From assembly GCF_030378205.1 (NCBI RefSeq), contig NZ_CP127385.1, positions 7,604,001-7,668,000 on the forward strand: a DNA stretch of 64,000 nt, given 5' to 3'. This document shows, piece after piece, positions 18,303 through 27,730 of the stretch (the stretch's first letter is position 1; each line of letters opens with the position of its first letter). The stretch is from Bradyrhizobium sp. NP1. Its GTDB lineage: Bacteria; Pseudomonadota; Alphaproteobacteria; Rhizobiales; Xanthobacteraceae. The notes beneath the pieces were generated by a model. That model did no database searches and was not told where the DNA came from. It saw nothing but the letters and a program-made list of their open reading frames with translations. A program made the translations under genes and the position numbers.

Positions 18303-19370
18303 GTGACCGAGTTCAGTTTTTTTTCGGGCCCCACAGGGCTGAGTGTGGCAGAGATCGTCTCGCTGACTGGCGCCGAACCGTGCGAGGGCGCAGATTTATC
18401 GCGCCACCTCACCAGCATCGCCCCGATCGACTGCGCGGATGGCAACGACCTCACCTTCGTTCAAGACGCCCGTTTCGCCCGCGCGCTCGGCGCCACCCGT
18501 GCCGGCGCCATCTTGACCAGCGATCGTTTCGCACGGCAGGCGCCGCAAGGCTTGACGGTACTGCGGGTGAAGAAGCCCTATGACGCCTTCGTCATGGTCG
18601 CGCGGCAATTCTACCGCGGCGCGTTGCGTCCGGCGTCCGTGTTCGGCACCAGCGGCGTTGCCGCCAACGCGGCGATCCATCCCACGGCGCGGCTCGCATC
18701 TGACGTCACCGTCGATCCGTTCGCGGTGATCGGCCCTTCGGTCGAGATCGGCCCCGGCAGCCTGATCGGCGCCCATGCCGTGATCGGTGCGAATGTGAGG
18801 ATCGGCCGCGATTGCGCGATCGGCGCCAACTGCACGATCACCCACAGCCTTCTCGGCGACCGCGTCGTGATCCATCCCGGCTGCCATATCGGGCAGGACG
18901 GCTTCGGCTATGTTTCGGGCGGCGAAGGCCACGTCAAGGTGCCGCAGGTCGGCAGCGCCGTCCTTCACGACGACGTCGAGATCGGCTCGGGCACGCGGAT
19001 CGATCGCGGCGGCATGCGCGACACCGTGATCGGCGAAGGCACCAAGATCGATAATCTCTGCCAGATCGGACATAATTGCGTGGTCGGCCGCCACTGCATC
19101 ATCGTCGCGCAATCGGGCCTGAGCGGCAGCGTGACGATCGGGGATTTCGCCGTACTCGGTCCGCGCACCGGCATCATTCCCCACGTCACCGTCGGCAAGG
19201 GCGCGATGCTGGCGTCGCGGTCGACCGTCTATGAAGACGTGCCGGCCGGCGCCGTCTGGGGCGGCTTTCCGGCCAGACCCAAGCGGCAATGGATGCGGGA
19301 GGTGGTCGCGCTGCAGCGGCTGGCCGTACGCGGAACCAAAAAAGCCAGGGATCTTAAGGAAAAACCTTGA
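18303..19370 (+). CDS. lpxD: UDP-3-O-(3-hydroxyacyl)glucosamine N-acyltransferase
   Basis: Third step of lipid A synthesis, adding a 3-hydroxyacyl chain from acyl-ACP. The protein is 355 residues, starting at GTG 18303. An N-terminal uridine-binding domain (SVAEIVSLTGAEP, then ANAAIHPTARLASD) leads into a left-handed beta-helix of hexapeptide repeats (VIGPSVEIGPGSLIGAHAVI) with the catalytic His in QIGHNCVVG, and the family motif RIDRGGMRDTVIGEGTKIDN. It stands outside the usual bamA-lpxD-fabZ-lpxA cluster, which suggests a second copy elsewhere in the genome, perhaps with another chain-length preference. Confidence 0.93.
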   Translation: MTEFSFFSGPTGLSVAEIVSLTGAEPCEGADLSRHLTSIAPIDCADGNDLTFVQDARFARALGATRAGAILTSDRFARQAPQGLTVLRVKKPYDAFVMVARQFYRGALRPASVFGTSGVAANAAIHPTARLASDVTVDPFAVIGPSVEIGPGSLIGAHAVIGANVRIGRDCAIGANCTITHSLLGDRVVIHPGCHIGQDGFGYVSGGEGHVKVPQVGSAVLHDDVEIGSGTRIDRGGMRDTVIGEGTKIDNLCQIGHNCVVGRHCIIVAQSGLSGSVTIGDFAVLGPRTGIIPHVTVGKGAMLASRSTVYEDVPAGAVWGGFPARPKRQWMREVVALQRLAVRGTKKARDLKEKP

Positions 19371-19419
19371 TCCGGCGCACCCGCGCGCCACATTTCGCAG
19401 ATCAACAGATTGGATCTCA

Positions 19420-20088
19420 ATGACCCAGGAAGCCGAAACCCAGGCGAAAGCCGGCGCGATCATCGTTCCCGTGACGCCGTTCGAGCAGAACTGCACCATC
19501 ATCTGGCACGAGCCCTCCAAGAAGGCTGTCGTGATCGACCCGGGCGGCGACGTGGCGAAGATCGAGGCGGCCATCAAGCAGACCGGCGTCACGGTGGAAA
19601 AGATCTGGCTGACCCACGGCCATATCGATCATGTCGGCGGCGCCGCGGACTTGCGCGACGCGCTGAAAGTGCCGATCGAGGGCCCGCATGTCGCCGACAA
19701 GTTCCTGCTCGACAATGTCGTCGAAAGCGGCGCGCGCTTCGGCATGTCGGGCGTGCGCAACTTCGCACCCGACCGCTGGCTCGAGGAAGGCGATCAGGTC
19801 TCGATCGGCGAATTGACCTTCGACATCCTGCATTGCCCCGGCCATTCGCCGGGCAGCGTCGTGTTCTTCAACAAGGAGCTGCGCTTCGCCCATGTCGGCG
19901 ACGTCCTGTTCAACGGCTCGGTCGGCCGCACCGACCTGCCCGGCGGCAGCCATGCCACGCTGATCAAGTCGATCAAGGAAAAGCTGTTGCCGCTCGGCGA
20001 CGATGTCGGCTTCATCTGCGGCCACGGCGCGGGCTCCAGCATCGGCCAGGAACGGCGCACCAACCCGTTCATCACCGGCGACCTATAA
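19420..20088 (+). CDS. MBL-fold metallo-hydrolase, glyoxalase II-like
   Basis: A 222-residue metallo-beta-lactamase-fold hydrolase with the binuclear metal motif THGHIDHVGG, downstream ligands in HCPGHSPGSV, HVGDVLF and the final ICGHGAGSSIG. It opens with VTPFEQNCTIIW, as in the short YcbL-like type II glyoxalase group. The ATG at 19420 lies 49 bases after lpxD, so cotranscription is likely. Physiological substrate is unknown; thioesters such as S-lactoylglutathione are possible. Confidence 0.9.
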   Translation: MTQEAETQAKAGAIIVPVTPFEQNCTIIWHEPSKKAVVIDPGGDVAKIEAAIKQTGVTVEKIWLTHGHIDHVGGAADLRDALKVPIEGPHVADKFLLDNVVESGARFGMSGVRNFAPDRWLEEGDQVSIGELTFDILHCPGHSPGSVVFFNKELRFAHVGDVLFNGSVGRTDLPGGSHATLIKSIKEKLLPLGDDVGFICGHGAGSSIGQERRTNPFITGDL

Positions 20089-20102
20089 CGTCCAGCCCGG
20101 GA

Positions 20103-21425
20103 CTACTTGAGCAGGCCCGCCGCGCTGAGCGCGCGGGCGATCACCGCGCCGACGTCGATCTTGCGCCACTTGGCCGCTTGCGGCTTTGCCGATTCCGGTC
20201 CGGCCGAGTGCGCCTCGGCGGAATGTGAGTTGGCGGAATGTGAGTTGGCAGACTCCAGCCTGGTCGATTCCGGCTTCGCGGCCTTCGGCTTGGACGCCTC
20301 GGCTTTTGCGGGTTGCGGCTTCGGCCGTTGATCGGCCGGCGTCAGCGGCAACACCTTCGCCGGCTCGACCCTCGCCGCCGTGAGCGGCGAGACTGCCGGA
20401 ATGAGCTTTGCGCTCGCGGACGCCGCCTTGGGCTGGCGCACCCGTTCGGTGAGGCCGAAGAATTTCGCGATGTGATAGGACGAGGAGATGCCGGCTTCGA
20501 TCATGAACGCGCCGCTGATGCCGTATCGCTCGTCGCTCTCGGCGACCCCGAGCGGCGTGCCATGCGCCATGTCGGTGATGGTGTAGGACTCGACCAGGGT
20601 CTCGCCGTCGGAATTCCACCAGACCTGACGCGGATAGCCGTCCACCGTGCCTTCCGCCATCGGCGCAGGCGGCAGGTGGTGCAGATCGAGCCATTGCTTG
20701 ACGATCTCGTCGGCATTGCCGGGGTGAACGGTGCGGTCGGCGCTGCCGTGCCAGACCGACAGCTTCGGCCACGGCCCGCGGTAACGCGAGACGTTGCGCA
20801 CGAGATCGCCGAGTTCCGGCGCCGGGCGCGGCGAGGACTGCATCATGCCCTGCAGCGCTTCGCGCATGTTGCCGGCAATGCCAAACGGCAGGCCCGCGAT
20901 GACGGCGCCGCCGGCGAACACTTCCGGATAGGTCGCGAGCATCGCCATGGTCATCGCGCCGCCGGCGGAAAGTCCGGTCACGTAGACGCGGCGGCGGCTG
21001 ATGCCGTGATCGGCGACCATGCGCGCGATCATCTGCCGGATCGAGCAGGCCTCGCCTGCATCGCGCGCGACATCCTCCGGACTGAACCAGTTGAAGCAGG
21101 TGCCGGCATTGTTGATCACCTGCTGCTCCGGCAGGAGCAGCGCAAAGCCGTAGCGCTTCGCGAGCGTCGACCAGCCGGCGCCGAGATCGTAACCGGAAGC
21201 GGTCTGGCCGCAGCCATGCAGCACCACGACCAGCGCCGGCCGATGCGGCGCGGTGCTTGGCACGTAGGTGAACATCTTCAGCGCGCCGGGATTGGTGCCG
21301 AATCCGGTGACCTCGACCAGCGGGCTGCGCGGGCCGCGCTCACGCGCGCGCAGCGGGCCGGCGAAGCCGATCGGGCTCAGCTTCGGCAGGCGGCGCAAAA
21401 ACTCGACATTCTTGGCGAGGGACAA
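20103..21425 (-). CDS. PHB depolymerase family esterase
   Basis: A 440-residue alpha/beta hydrolase of the extracellular type 1 short-chain PHA depolymerase/esterase group. It has the oxyanion region VVLHGCGQTASGYD, the lipase box GLSAGGAM with the nucleophilic Ser, Asp in WHGSADRTVHPGNADE and His in DMAHGTPLG. The translation start seems to be TTG at 21425, supported by AAGGAG seven bases upstream. No signal peptide is evident. The last 90 residues are a Lys/Ala/Glu/Ser-rich low-complexity tail that includes tandem SANSH pentapeptides encoded by a 15-base repeat. A polyester, feruloyl or acetyl ester substrate is possible. Confidence 0.87.
   Translation of the reverse strand: MSLAKNVEFLRRLPKLSPIGFAGPLRARERGPRSPLVEVTGFGTNPGALKMFTYVPSTAPHRPALVVVLHGCGQTASGYDLGAGWSTLAKRYGFALLLPEQQVINNAGTCFNWFSPEDVARDAGEACSIRQMIARMVADHGISRRRVYVTGLSAGGAMTMAMLATYPEVFAGGAVIAGLPFGIAGNMREALQGMMQSSPRPAPELGDLVRNVSRYRGPWPKLSVWHGSADRTVHPGNADEIVKQWLDLHHLPPAPMAEGTVDGYPRQVWWNSDGETLVESYTITDMAHGTPLGVAESDERYGISGAFMIEAGISSSYHIAKFFGLTERVRQPKAASASAKLIPAVSPLTAARVEPAKVLPLTPADQRPKPQPAKAEASKPKAAKPESTRLESANSHSANSHSAEAHSAGPESAKPQAAKWRKIDVGAVIARALSAAGLLK
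20218..20247. repeat. 15-base tandem duplication inside the esterase tail
   Basis: GCGGAATGTGAGTTG occurs twice without interruption at 20218-20232 and 20233-20247. It encodes two SANSH pentapeptides in the low-complexity C-terminal tail of the minus-strand esterase, and is a likely site of slippage length variation. Confidence 0.85.
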
Positions 21426-21536
21426 TACCCGCTCCTTGACGACGCAGTTCCAACCCCATCAAGAACAGATAGTTGTTGCAGCGCAAAATAAAAAGACCGT
21501 GCGCTGTCAATCCCCAGGAATGTCCGACAAGTGCGG

Positions 21537-22946
21537 TTATTTGGCATCACCGCGCCGCATCCACGACAGAAATGCGACGCTCGCAATAATCGACAATGCA
21601 AACAGGCCAGAGGCTGCAAACATTGCGTGCTGCGCTGACTGCGCGGCCTGGACTGCAAAAAATATAGCCCCTATCGCCGCAACGCCTGCTGCGTTGGCAA
21701 TCTGTACCGTGGTGCCATAGAGACCGGAGCCCGCTCCTGCACTGGCCGGCTTCACTGTCGAAAGCACCGCGCTCGACAACGGCGCCATCACCAGCCCTTG
21801 CCCGTAACCGAAGATGGTGAGCACCGCGGCGAGCAGCCACGCGGGAGGCGTCGTCGTTGCCGCGATGGTGGCGACCAGCGCGGCCAAGCCCAGGATCTGC
21901 ACGGCGCAGCCTTCGACCAGCACCAGCGTGCCGCGATGCCTCGCCCGCGCGCCGCTGTGCCGCGACGCCACGACAAAGGTCAACGCCAGCGGCACGAAGA
22001 CAAGGCCGGCATCGAGCGGCGGGATTTTCAGCGCCCGCTGCATGAACAACGTCATGACGAGGTAGAACGACAGGTTGGCGAAGAAGAAGCAGAACGCAGC
22101 GATGAGCCCGCGCATGAAATGCCGGTCTGCCAGCAGCGCGAGATCGATCAGCGGCATGCCGCCGGCGCGCGCCACGCGCCGCTCCAGCCGCAGGAATCCG
22201 GCGATGACCGCTATCCCCATTGCGATCACCAGCCACAGCCAGGGCGCCCATTGCAGATCGTGACCGAACAGCAGCGGTCCGATCACGCCTGACAGGCCAA
22301 TGAACAGGACCACCGCGCCGGCGAGATCGAGCCGGGTTCCCGGACGGCGGGCGACCTGCGGCATGATCCACCAGGCGGCGGCCGCGATCGCCAGGCCCGC
22401 AGGCACGTTGACGAAGAACACCGCGCGCCAGCCAAGGCCGAACAGATCGAGCGTCACCAGCACGCCGCCGAGCAGGAAGCCGGCGGCGCCGGCCAGCCCA
22501 AGAACTATGCCATAGATGCCGAAGGCGCGGCCCCGCGCCTCGTCGGCAAACAGGAGATGCAGCGTCGCGAGCACCTGCGGCACCATCAGCGCTGCCGTTG
22601 CGCCCTGCGCCAGCCGCGCCGCGATCAGCTCGGGCCCCGATCGCGCGAGGCCGCACCACAGCGAGGTCAGGGTGAAGCCGAGCACGCCGGCGATGAAGAC
22701 GCGCCGCGTGCCGTGGATATCGCCGAGCCGGCCGCCGCTGACGATGAGGGTTGCATAGGCGACCAGGTAGACCGCGATCACCGCTTCGATCTGCGCGGAG
22801 CTCGCGTGCAGCTCGGCTGCGATGGTGGGGATCGCGACGTTGACGATGAAGGCATCGACGCCGAACATGAATTGCGCCGCGACCACGATCGCGAGCACCC
22901 ACCACCGGCGCGAGGTGTCGACGCCGGCCGAAACCATCTGATGCAT
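21537..22946 (-). CDS. MFS transporter, DHA2 (14-helix) type
   Basis: A 469-residue major facilitator protein with about 14 hydrophobic helices. The motif A region GGRLGDIHGTRRVF and the motif C-like region GLAGAAGFLLGGVLV mark an antiporter of the drug:H+ DHA2 group. The start at 22946 (MHQMVSAGVD) gives a normal short N-terminus before helix 1 (WWVLAIVVAAQFMFGVDAF). The frame to 23060 includes an unlikely leader. No regulator or membrane-fusion protein lies nearby, so the substrate is unknown. Confidence 0.9.
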   Translation of the reverse strand: MHQMVSAGVDTSRRWWVLAIVVAAQFMFGVDAFIVNVAIPTIAAELHASSAQIEAVIAVYLVAYATLIVSGGRLGDIHGTRRVFIAGVLGFTLTSLWCGLARSGPELIAARLAQGATAALMVPQVLATLHLLFADEARGRAFGIYGIVLGLAGAAGFLLGGVLVTLDLFGLGWRAVFFVNVPAGLAIAAAAWWIMPQVARRPGTRLDLAGAVVLFIGLSGVIGPLLFGHDLQWAPWLWLVIAMGIAVIAGFLRLERRVARAGGMPLIDLALLADRHFMRGLIAAFCFFFANLSFYLVMTLFMQRALKIPPLDAGLVFVPLALTFVVASRHSGARARHRGTLVLVEGCAVQILGLAALVATIAATTTPPAWLLAAVLTIFGYGQGLVMAPLSSAVLSTVKPASAGAGSGLYGTTVQIANAAGVAAIGAIFFAVQAAQSAQHAMFAASGLFALSIIASVAFLSWMRRGDAK

Positions 22947-23070
22947 GGGAAAACGGGCCCGATCTTTTGCGCTGCCTCCGATATGGCAGCCGGCCGTCAC
23001 CGGCGCGATTACCTCGGAGGTAAGCGCCGCGTGTTCGCGGAACGGCCAGCGCCGCAGCAATCCGCCGCGG

Positions 23071-24534
23071 TCAGATCGCCTTCAGCTTGCGATAGGCGAA
23101 CCAGACCATCTTCAAGAGCAGCCAGCCGTCGCGGAAGCGCGAGATCTGGGTCTCGCCGAAGGTTCGCGCCTTGTAGTGGATCGGCGTCTCGATGATCTTC
23201 AGGTTCTGCTTGGCCGCGCCGAAGATCAGGTCGAAGTCGCCGAACGGATCGAAATTGCCGAAATAGGTGCGCTCGCGCGCCAGCACCTCGTAATCGTTGC
23301 GCAGCAGCACTTTTGTGCCGCACAGCGTGTCGGTAAGGCGGGTGTTGACGAGATAGGTGAAGAGATAGGCGAAGAAGCGGTTGGCGACGAAGTTCAGCGG
23401 CCGCATCGCCTCGCTTTCCATCGGATAGACCAGCCGCGTGCCGTTGACGAACTCCGCCTTGCCGCTCTCGATAATGGCGTGGAATTTCGGCAGCGCCTCC
23501 GGCGGCATGGTGAGGTCGGCGTCGAGGATCATCAGCACGTCGCCGCTCGCCTCGGCAAAGCCCTTGCGGACCGCATCGCCCTTGCCCTTGCCCTCCTGCT
23601 TGAAGACCTTGATGTCCCATTCGCCCTTGTAGGCGTCGCGCACGCGCTCGCATTCGGCGAAGGTGCCGTCGCTGGAATTGCCCTCGACGAACAGGATTTC
23701 CTGCTGGCTGCCGAAGCGCGGCATACGCCGGATCGCGTTCTCGACATTGCCGCGCTCGTTGCGGCAGGGGATCACGATGCTCGCCGAGAACTGGCGCTCG
23801 GTGAACTGCCGCACGGGACGGCCGACCAGGTAGGTGCGCAGGCATAGCTTGCGGATGCCGGGCAAGGGTGCGATGAAGCGGTTGATCAGCGGACCGAGGC
23901 CGAGCCAGCGCTGCGGCAGCAATTGCCGCTGCTCCCGGCTGATCATCTCGAAATCGGCGAGGTCCATCAAATTGAGGAAATCGGTGGTGGCGATGTAGTT
24001 GATGGTCGGCTGCTTGCGCCGCAGGCCGATCGCCTCCGCGAGCCTCAGCACCGGCTCCCACAGATGCGAGTAGTAGGAGATGATGATCCGGGTCGACGGC
24101 GCGCACAGATGGTGGACCAGGCGAAGCGTGCCGTCGATGTCGTCGAGCATGCCTATGGTGTCGGCGATCACGATGTAGTCGAACGGACCTTCGAGCGACG
24201 CGAGCGTCACAGGGTCCTCGACGTCGCCGAGCACGAAGCTGAGGCCCGGATGACGTGCCTTGGCCAGCGCAAGGCTTTTCGCGCTGAAGTCGACGCCGAC
24301 GCCGACCGCAGGCTCGAGCGCGGCCAGCAGCTCGCCGGTGCCGCAGCCGAGCTCCAGCACCCGCTTGCCCGGCGGGATCAGGAAGCGCATGAACTTGAAA
24401 TCGTCCTCATGATAGGCGGCGTTGAACTTGCGCCAGCTCTCCTGCTCGTCGAGGCCGGCCTCGATCTCCTCGACCAATTGCCGTTTCCGGGCATTGGAGA
24501 ATTGCAGGGGAACAACTGACGGCGACTGGTTCAT
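23071..24534 (-). CDS. SAM-dependent methyltransferase fused to family 2 glycosyltransferase
   Basis: A 487-residue two-domain protein. The N-terminal half is a class I methyltransferase with VLELGCGTGELL and an acidic VGVGVDFS strand 2. From about residue 255 comes a GT-A glycosyltransferase of the dolichol-phosphate mannose synthase type: FSASIVIPCRNERGN, LDADLTMPPEALPKF as the DxD-like metal motif, and DTLCGTKVLLRNDY. The ATG at 24534 (MNQSPSVVP) is chosen over a frame open to 24657. It probably acts in cell-surface glycan or glycolipid synthesis. The fusion suggests methylation and sugar transfer on one lipid-linked or small acceptor. Confidence 0.88.
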   Translation of the reverse strand: MNQSPSVVPLQFSNARKRQLVEEIEAGLDEQESWRKFNAAYHEDDFKFMRFLIPPGKRVLELGCGTGELLAALEPAVGVGVDFSAKSLALAKARHPGLSFVLGDVEDPVTLASLEGPFDYIVIADTIGMLDDIDGTLRLVHHLCAPSTRIIISYYSHLWEPVLRLAEAIGLRRKQPTINYIATTDFLNLMDLADFEMISREQRQLLPQRWLGLGPLINRFIAPLPGIRKLCLRTYLVGRPVRQFTERQFSASIVIPCRNERGNVENAIRRMPRFGSQQEILFVEGNSSDGTFAECERVRDAYKGEWDIKVFKQEGKGKGDAVRKGFAEASGDVLMILDADLTMPPEALPKFHAIIESGKAEFVNGTRLVYPMESEAMRPLNFVANRFFAYLFTYLVNTRLTDTLCGTKVLLRNDYEVLARERTYFGNFDPFGDFDLIFGAAKQNLKIIETPIHYKARTFGETQISRFRDGWLLLKMVWFAYRKLKAI

Positions 24535-24817
24535 CACGGCCTCTGGACGACTTCGGTGCTGCCTTGGCAGGCGATCGGCGGTGCCGTTTCCCGGCGGCCT
24601 GGTGATCGCGGACCGCCTTTTAGACTGAACGGCGGCCAAACAACACCGGATTTCCATGACTTTTGGCGGCTCGAACCGGCCGGCCCAGGGTCCCCACCCG
24701 ACGGTCCATCGGACTGCATGGCGGCCCTTAGCGCCTGCCGATTGCGTGAGCCGCCGTCTGCCCGTAGCCTCGCAGCGCGAGCTTTCAAAAAAGCAGAATT
24801 CCGTCCGGAGGAAACAG

Positions 24818-26059
24818 ATGGCGCGCCTGAAATTCGGAGCCTTCCTCGCCCCGCATCACCCGATCGGCGAGCATCCGACGCTGCAATTCCGCCGCGACCT
24901 CGATTTCGTGCAACAGCTCGACGATCTCGGCTATGACGAGTTCTGGTGCGGCGAGCACCATTCGAGCGGCTGGGAGATGATCGCCTCGCCGGAAATGTTT
25001 CTCGCGGCGGCCGGCGAGCGCACCAAGCGCATCCGGCTCGGCACCGGCGTGATCTCGCTGCCCTATCACCATCCCTTCAACGTCGCCCAGCGCATGGTAC
25101 AGCTCGATCACATGACCGGCGGGCGGGCCATCTTCGGCTCGGGTCCGGGCGCGCTCGCCTCCGACGCGCACACGCTCGGCATCGATCCGATGACGCAGCG
25201 CGACCGCCAGGACGAGGCGATCGCGATCATCCGCCGCCTGTTCAAGGGCGAGCGCGTCACCGCGAAGAGCGACTGGTTCGTGATGAACGACGCCGCGCTG
25301 CAGATCCTGCCGCTGCAGGAGGACATGCCGTTCGTGGTGGCCTCACAGATCTCGCCCTCCGGCATGACGCTCGCCGGCAAATACGGCATCGGCATCATCT
25401 CGCTCGGCTCGATGTCGACGCAGGGGTTGATGGCGCTGCCGCAGCAATGGGAATTCGCCGAGGACGCCGCGAAGAAGCACGGCACCACGGTCAGCCGCGC
25501 CGACTGGCGCGTGCTGCTGTCCTGGCACATCGCCGAGACGCGCGAGCAGGCCTATCGCGAGGCGGGCGCCGGCCTGATGCGCTGGCACAACGAATATAAT
25601 GTCGGCACCTTGATGCGGCCCGGGCTCGAGCCGTTCAAGTCGCCGGAGGACGCGATCGAGAAGACCGCCGGCGGGCCTGCCGCCGCTTCCACGATCGGCA
25701 CGCCCGACGACCTCGTCAAGACCATCAAGAACCTGATGCAGGTTTCCGGCGGCGTCGGCGCCATCATCGGCTTTGTCCACGACTGGGCCAACCCCGAGAA
25801 CACGCGCCGGAGCTGGGACATGGTCGCGCGCTACGTCATCCCCGAAATCAACGGCTTCATCGAGCCCTTGCGCAAGTCGCAGAAGTTCGTGATCGAGAAC
25901 CGCGCGATCTTCGAGCGCGCAGGACAGGCGGTGATGTCCAAGATCCTGGAGAACGAGAAGGCGGCCGCGGCGCTGGCCCATACCGGCCCCGGCCGCGTCG
26001 CCATTCCCGCCGTCAACGCGCCGGATTTGCAGAAGGAAGCCGCGAAGCGAAAGGCATAA
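24818..26059 (+). CDS. LLM class flavin-dependent oxidoreductase
   Basis: A 413-residue TIM-barrel enzyme of the bacterial luciferase-like monooxygenase superfamily, expected to use reduced FMN supplied by a separate reductase. Family features are GYDEFWCGEHHSSGWEMIASPEMFLAAAGERT, IRLGTGVISLPYHHPFNVAQ, HMTGGRAIFGSGPGA and DWANPENTRRSWDM. It resembles limonene monooxygenase-type (LimB) proteins. The ATG at 24818 follows CGGAGGAAAC. A cytochrome P450 gene lies 186 bases downstream on the same strand, so the two may serve in one hydrocarbon or terpenoid oxidation route, which is inference. Confidence 0.9.
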   Translation: MARLKFGAFLAPHHPIGEHPTLQFRRDLDFVQQLDDLGYDEFWCGEHHSSGWEMIASPEMFLAAAGERTKRIRLGTGVISLPYHHPFNVAQRMVQLDHMTGGRAIFGSGPGALASDAHTLGIDPMTQRDRQDEAIAIIRRLFKGERVTAKSDWFVMNDAALQILPLQEDMPFVVASQISPSGMTLAGKYGIGIISLGSMSTQGLMALPQQWEFAEDAAKKHGTTVSRADWRVLLSWHIAETREQAYREAGAGLMRWHNEYNVGTLMRPGLEPFKSPEDAIEKTAGGPAAASTIGTPDDLVKTIKNLMQVSGGVGAIIGFVHDWANPENTRRSWDMVARYVIPEINGFIEPLRKSQKFVIENRAIFERAGQAVMSKILENEKAAAALAHTGPGRVAIPAVNAPDLQKEAAKRKA

Positions 26060-26245
26060 GGCATCCCGCGACGGCCGGCCTTGTCGCCGGCGCACGGAAT
26101 CATTGCATTGGGCCGACCTTTGCGGATCACCGGCAAGGGGTTATTTAGGGATAGACCCTAGACAGGAAGATCGGCCGCGGGCCCGCCAGCCCCAGGAAAG
26201 TCGCGGTTCGACGCAATTATTCGGTAACCAGCCGGAGCCCTTGTC

Positions 26246-27619
26246 ATGTCGACGCAAACGATAGCCTCGCCAGCGATCAGCTTCACGCCGCCCAAGCGCA
26301 ACTCGCTGACCCATATTCCCGGCGACGAGGGCTGGCCCGTGATCGGCCAGACGCTGTCGGTGCTCGCCGACCCCAAGGGACATATCGAGCGGCATGCGGC
26401 GAAATATGGCCTGGTCTATCGCAGCCATCTGTTCGGCGAGACCAGCCTGGTGCTGCTCGGGCCCGACGCCAACGAGCTCGTGCTGTTCGACCAGGCAAAG
26501 CAGTTCTCCTCGACCCATGGCTGGGGCCGTATCCTCGGGCTCCTGTTCCCGCGCGGGCTGATGCTGCTCGATTTCGAGGAGCACCGCCTGCACCGCCGCG
26601 CGCTCTCGGTCGCGTTCAAGTCGGGACCGATGAAGTCCTATCTGGCCGAGCTCGACAAGGGCATTGCGGCGCGCGTGGCGCAGTGGAAGGCTTCACCCGG
26701 ACCGATGCTGTTCTATCCCGCGATGAAGCAGCTCACCCTCGATCTCGCCGCGACCTCGTTCCTCGGCGCCGACATCGGCCCGGAGGTGGACGAGATCACG
26801 CGCGCCTTCGTCGACATGGTCGCGGCGTCCGTGGCGGTGGTGCGCAGGCCGCTGCCCGGCACCCAGATGGCGCGCGGCGTCAAGGGCCGCCAGCGCATTG
26901 TCGCCTATTTCTCCGAGCAGATTCCGATCCGCCGCGCCAAGGGCGGCGACGACCTGTTCTCGCAACTCTGCCGCGCCACCCATGAGGATGGCGCGCTGCT
27001 GTCGACCCAGGACATCGTCGATCACATGAGCTTTTTGATGATGGCGGCGCATGACACGCTGACCTCATCGCTGACCTCGTTCGTCGCGGCGCTGGCCGCC
27101 CACCCGGCGTGGCAGGACAAGCTGCGTGACGAGGTCGGCGCGCTCGGTATCGCGCCGGACCAGCCGACGACGCTCGATCACCTCGAGGCCATGCCGGTCT
27201 CCGAAATGGCCTTCAAGGAGGCGATGCGGATGAAGCCGCCGGTGCCCTCGATCCCGCGCCGGGCGATCCGCGATTTCACCTTCAAGGGTTTTGCGGTGCC
27301 GGCCGGCACCATGGTCGGCGTCAACCCGCTGTTCACCCACCACATGCCGGAGATCTGGTCCGATCCCGAGACCTTCGACCCGACCCGCTTCACCGAGGAA
27401 GCACAGCGCAACCGCCATCGCTTCGCCTATGTGCCGTTCGGCGGCGGCGCGCATATGTGCCTGGGGCTGCACTTCGCCTACATGCAGGCGAAGTGCTTTG
27501 CCCGGCACTTCCTGCAGAATCTGCGCGTCACGATGGAGCCCGGCTACAAGCCGGAATGGCAGATGTGGCCGATCCCGAAGCCGCGCGACGGCCTGCGCGT
27601 GACGCTGCAACCGGTGTGA
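26246..27619 (+). CDS. Cytochrome P450
   Basis: A 457-residue P450 monooxygenase. It has the heme-thiolate loop FGGGAHMCLGLHFA, the K-helix ExxR-like region (FKEAMRMKPPVPSIPRRAI), and an I-helix MAAHDTLTSSL where the usual AGxDTT is altered to AAHDTL. The opening HIPGDEGWPVIGQTLSVLADPKGH resembles CYP120/CYP51-like families rather than the CYP101 camphor type. There is no membrane anchor. A ferredoxin partner is not encoded nearby. Confidence 0.92.
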   Translation: MSTQTIASPAISFTPPKRNSLTHIPGDEGWPVIGQTLSVLADPKGHIERHAAKYGLVYRSHLFGETSLVLLGPDANELVLFDQAKQFSSTHGWGRILGLLFPRGLMLLDFEEHRLHRRALSVAFKSGPMKSYLAELDKGIAARVAQWKASPGPMLFYPAMKQLTLDLAATSFLGADIGPEVDEITRAFVDMVAASVAVVRRPLPGTQMARGVKGRQRIVAYFSEQIPIRRAKGGDDLFSQLCRATHEDGALLSTQDIVDHMSFLMMAAHDTLTSSLTSFVAALAAHPAWQDKLRDEVGALGIAPDQPTTLDHLEAMPVSEMAFKEAMRMKPPVPSIPRRAIRDFTFKGFAVPAGTMVGVNPLFTHHMPEIWSDPETFDPTRFTEEAQRNRHRFAYVPFGGGAHMCLGLHFAYMQAKCFARHFLQNLRVTMEPGYKPEWQMWPIPKPRDGLRVTLQPV

Positions 27620-27631
27620 CGGCCGCGCACT

Positions 27632-27692
27632 TCGTCATTGCGGGGCTCGACCCGGCAATCCAATGGATGCGCGGGTCAAGCCCGCGCATGAC
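27632..27692. repeat. Extragenic palindromic repeat (CGGGGCTCGACCCGGCAATCC type)
   Basis: GTCATTGCGGGGCTCGACCC leads into the perfect hairpin ATGCGCGGG-TCAAG-CCCGCGCAT at 27667-27689, followed by GACA. This is the bradyrhizobial type of interspersed palindrome, placed between the convergent P450 and cupin genes, where it may help terminate both transcripts. Confidence 0.65.
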
Positions 27693-27730
27693 AAGTCGCA
27701 ACAGCGGCGGCGCTCTACTCGAGACGACTT

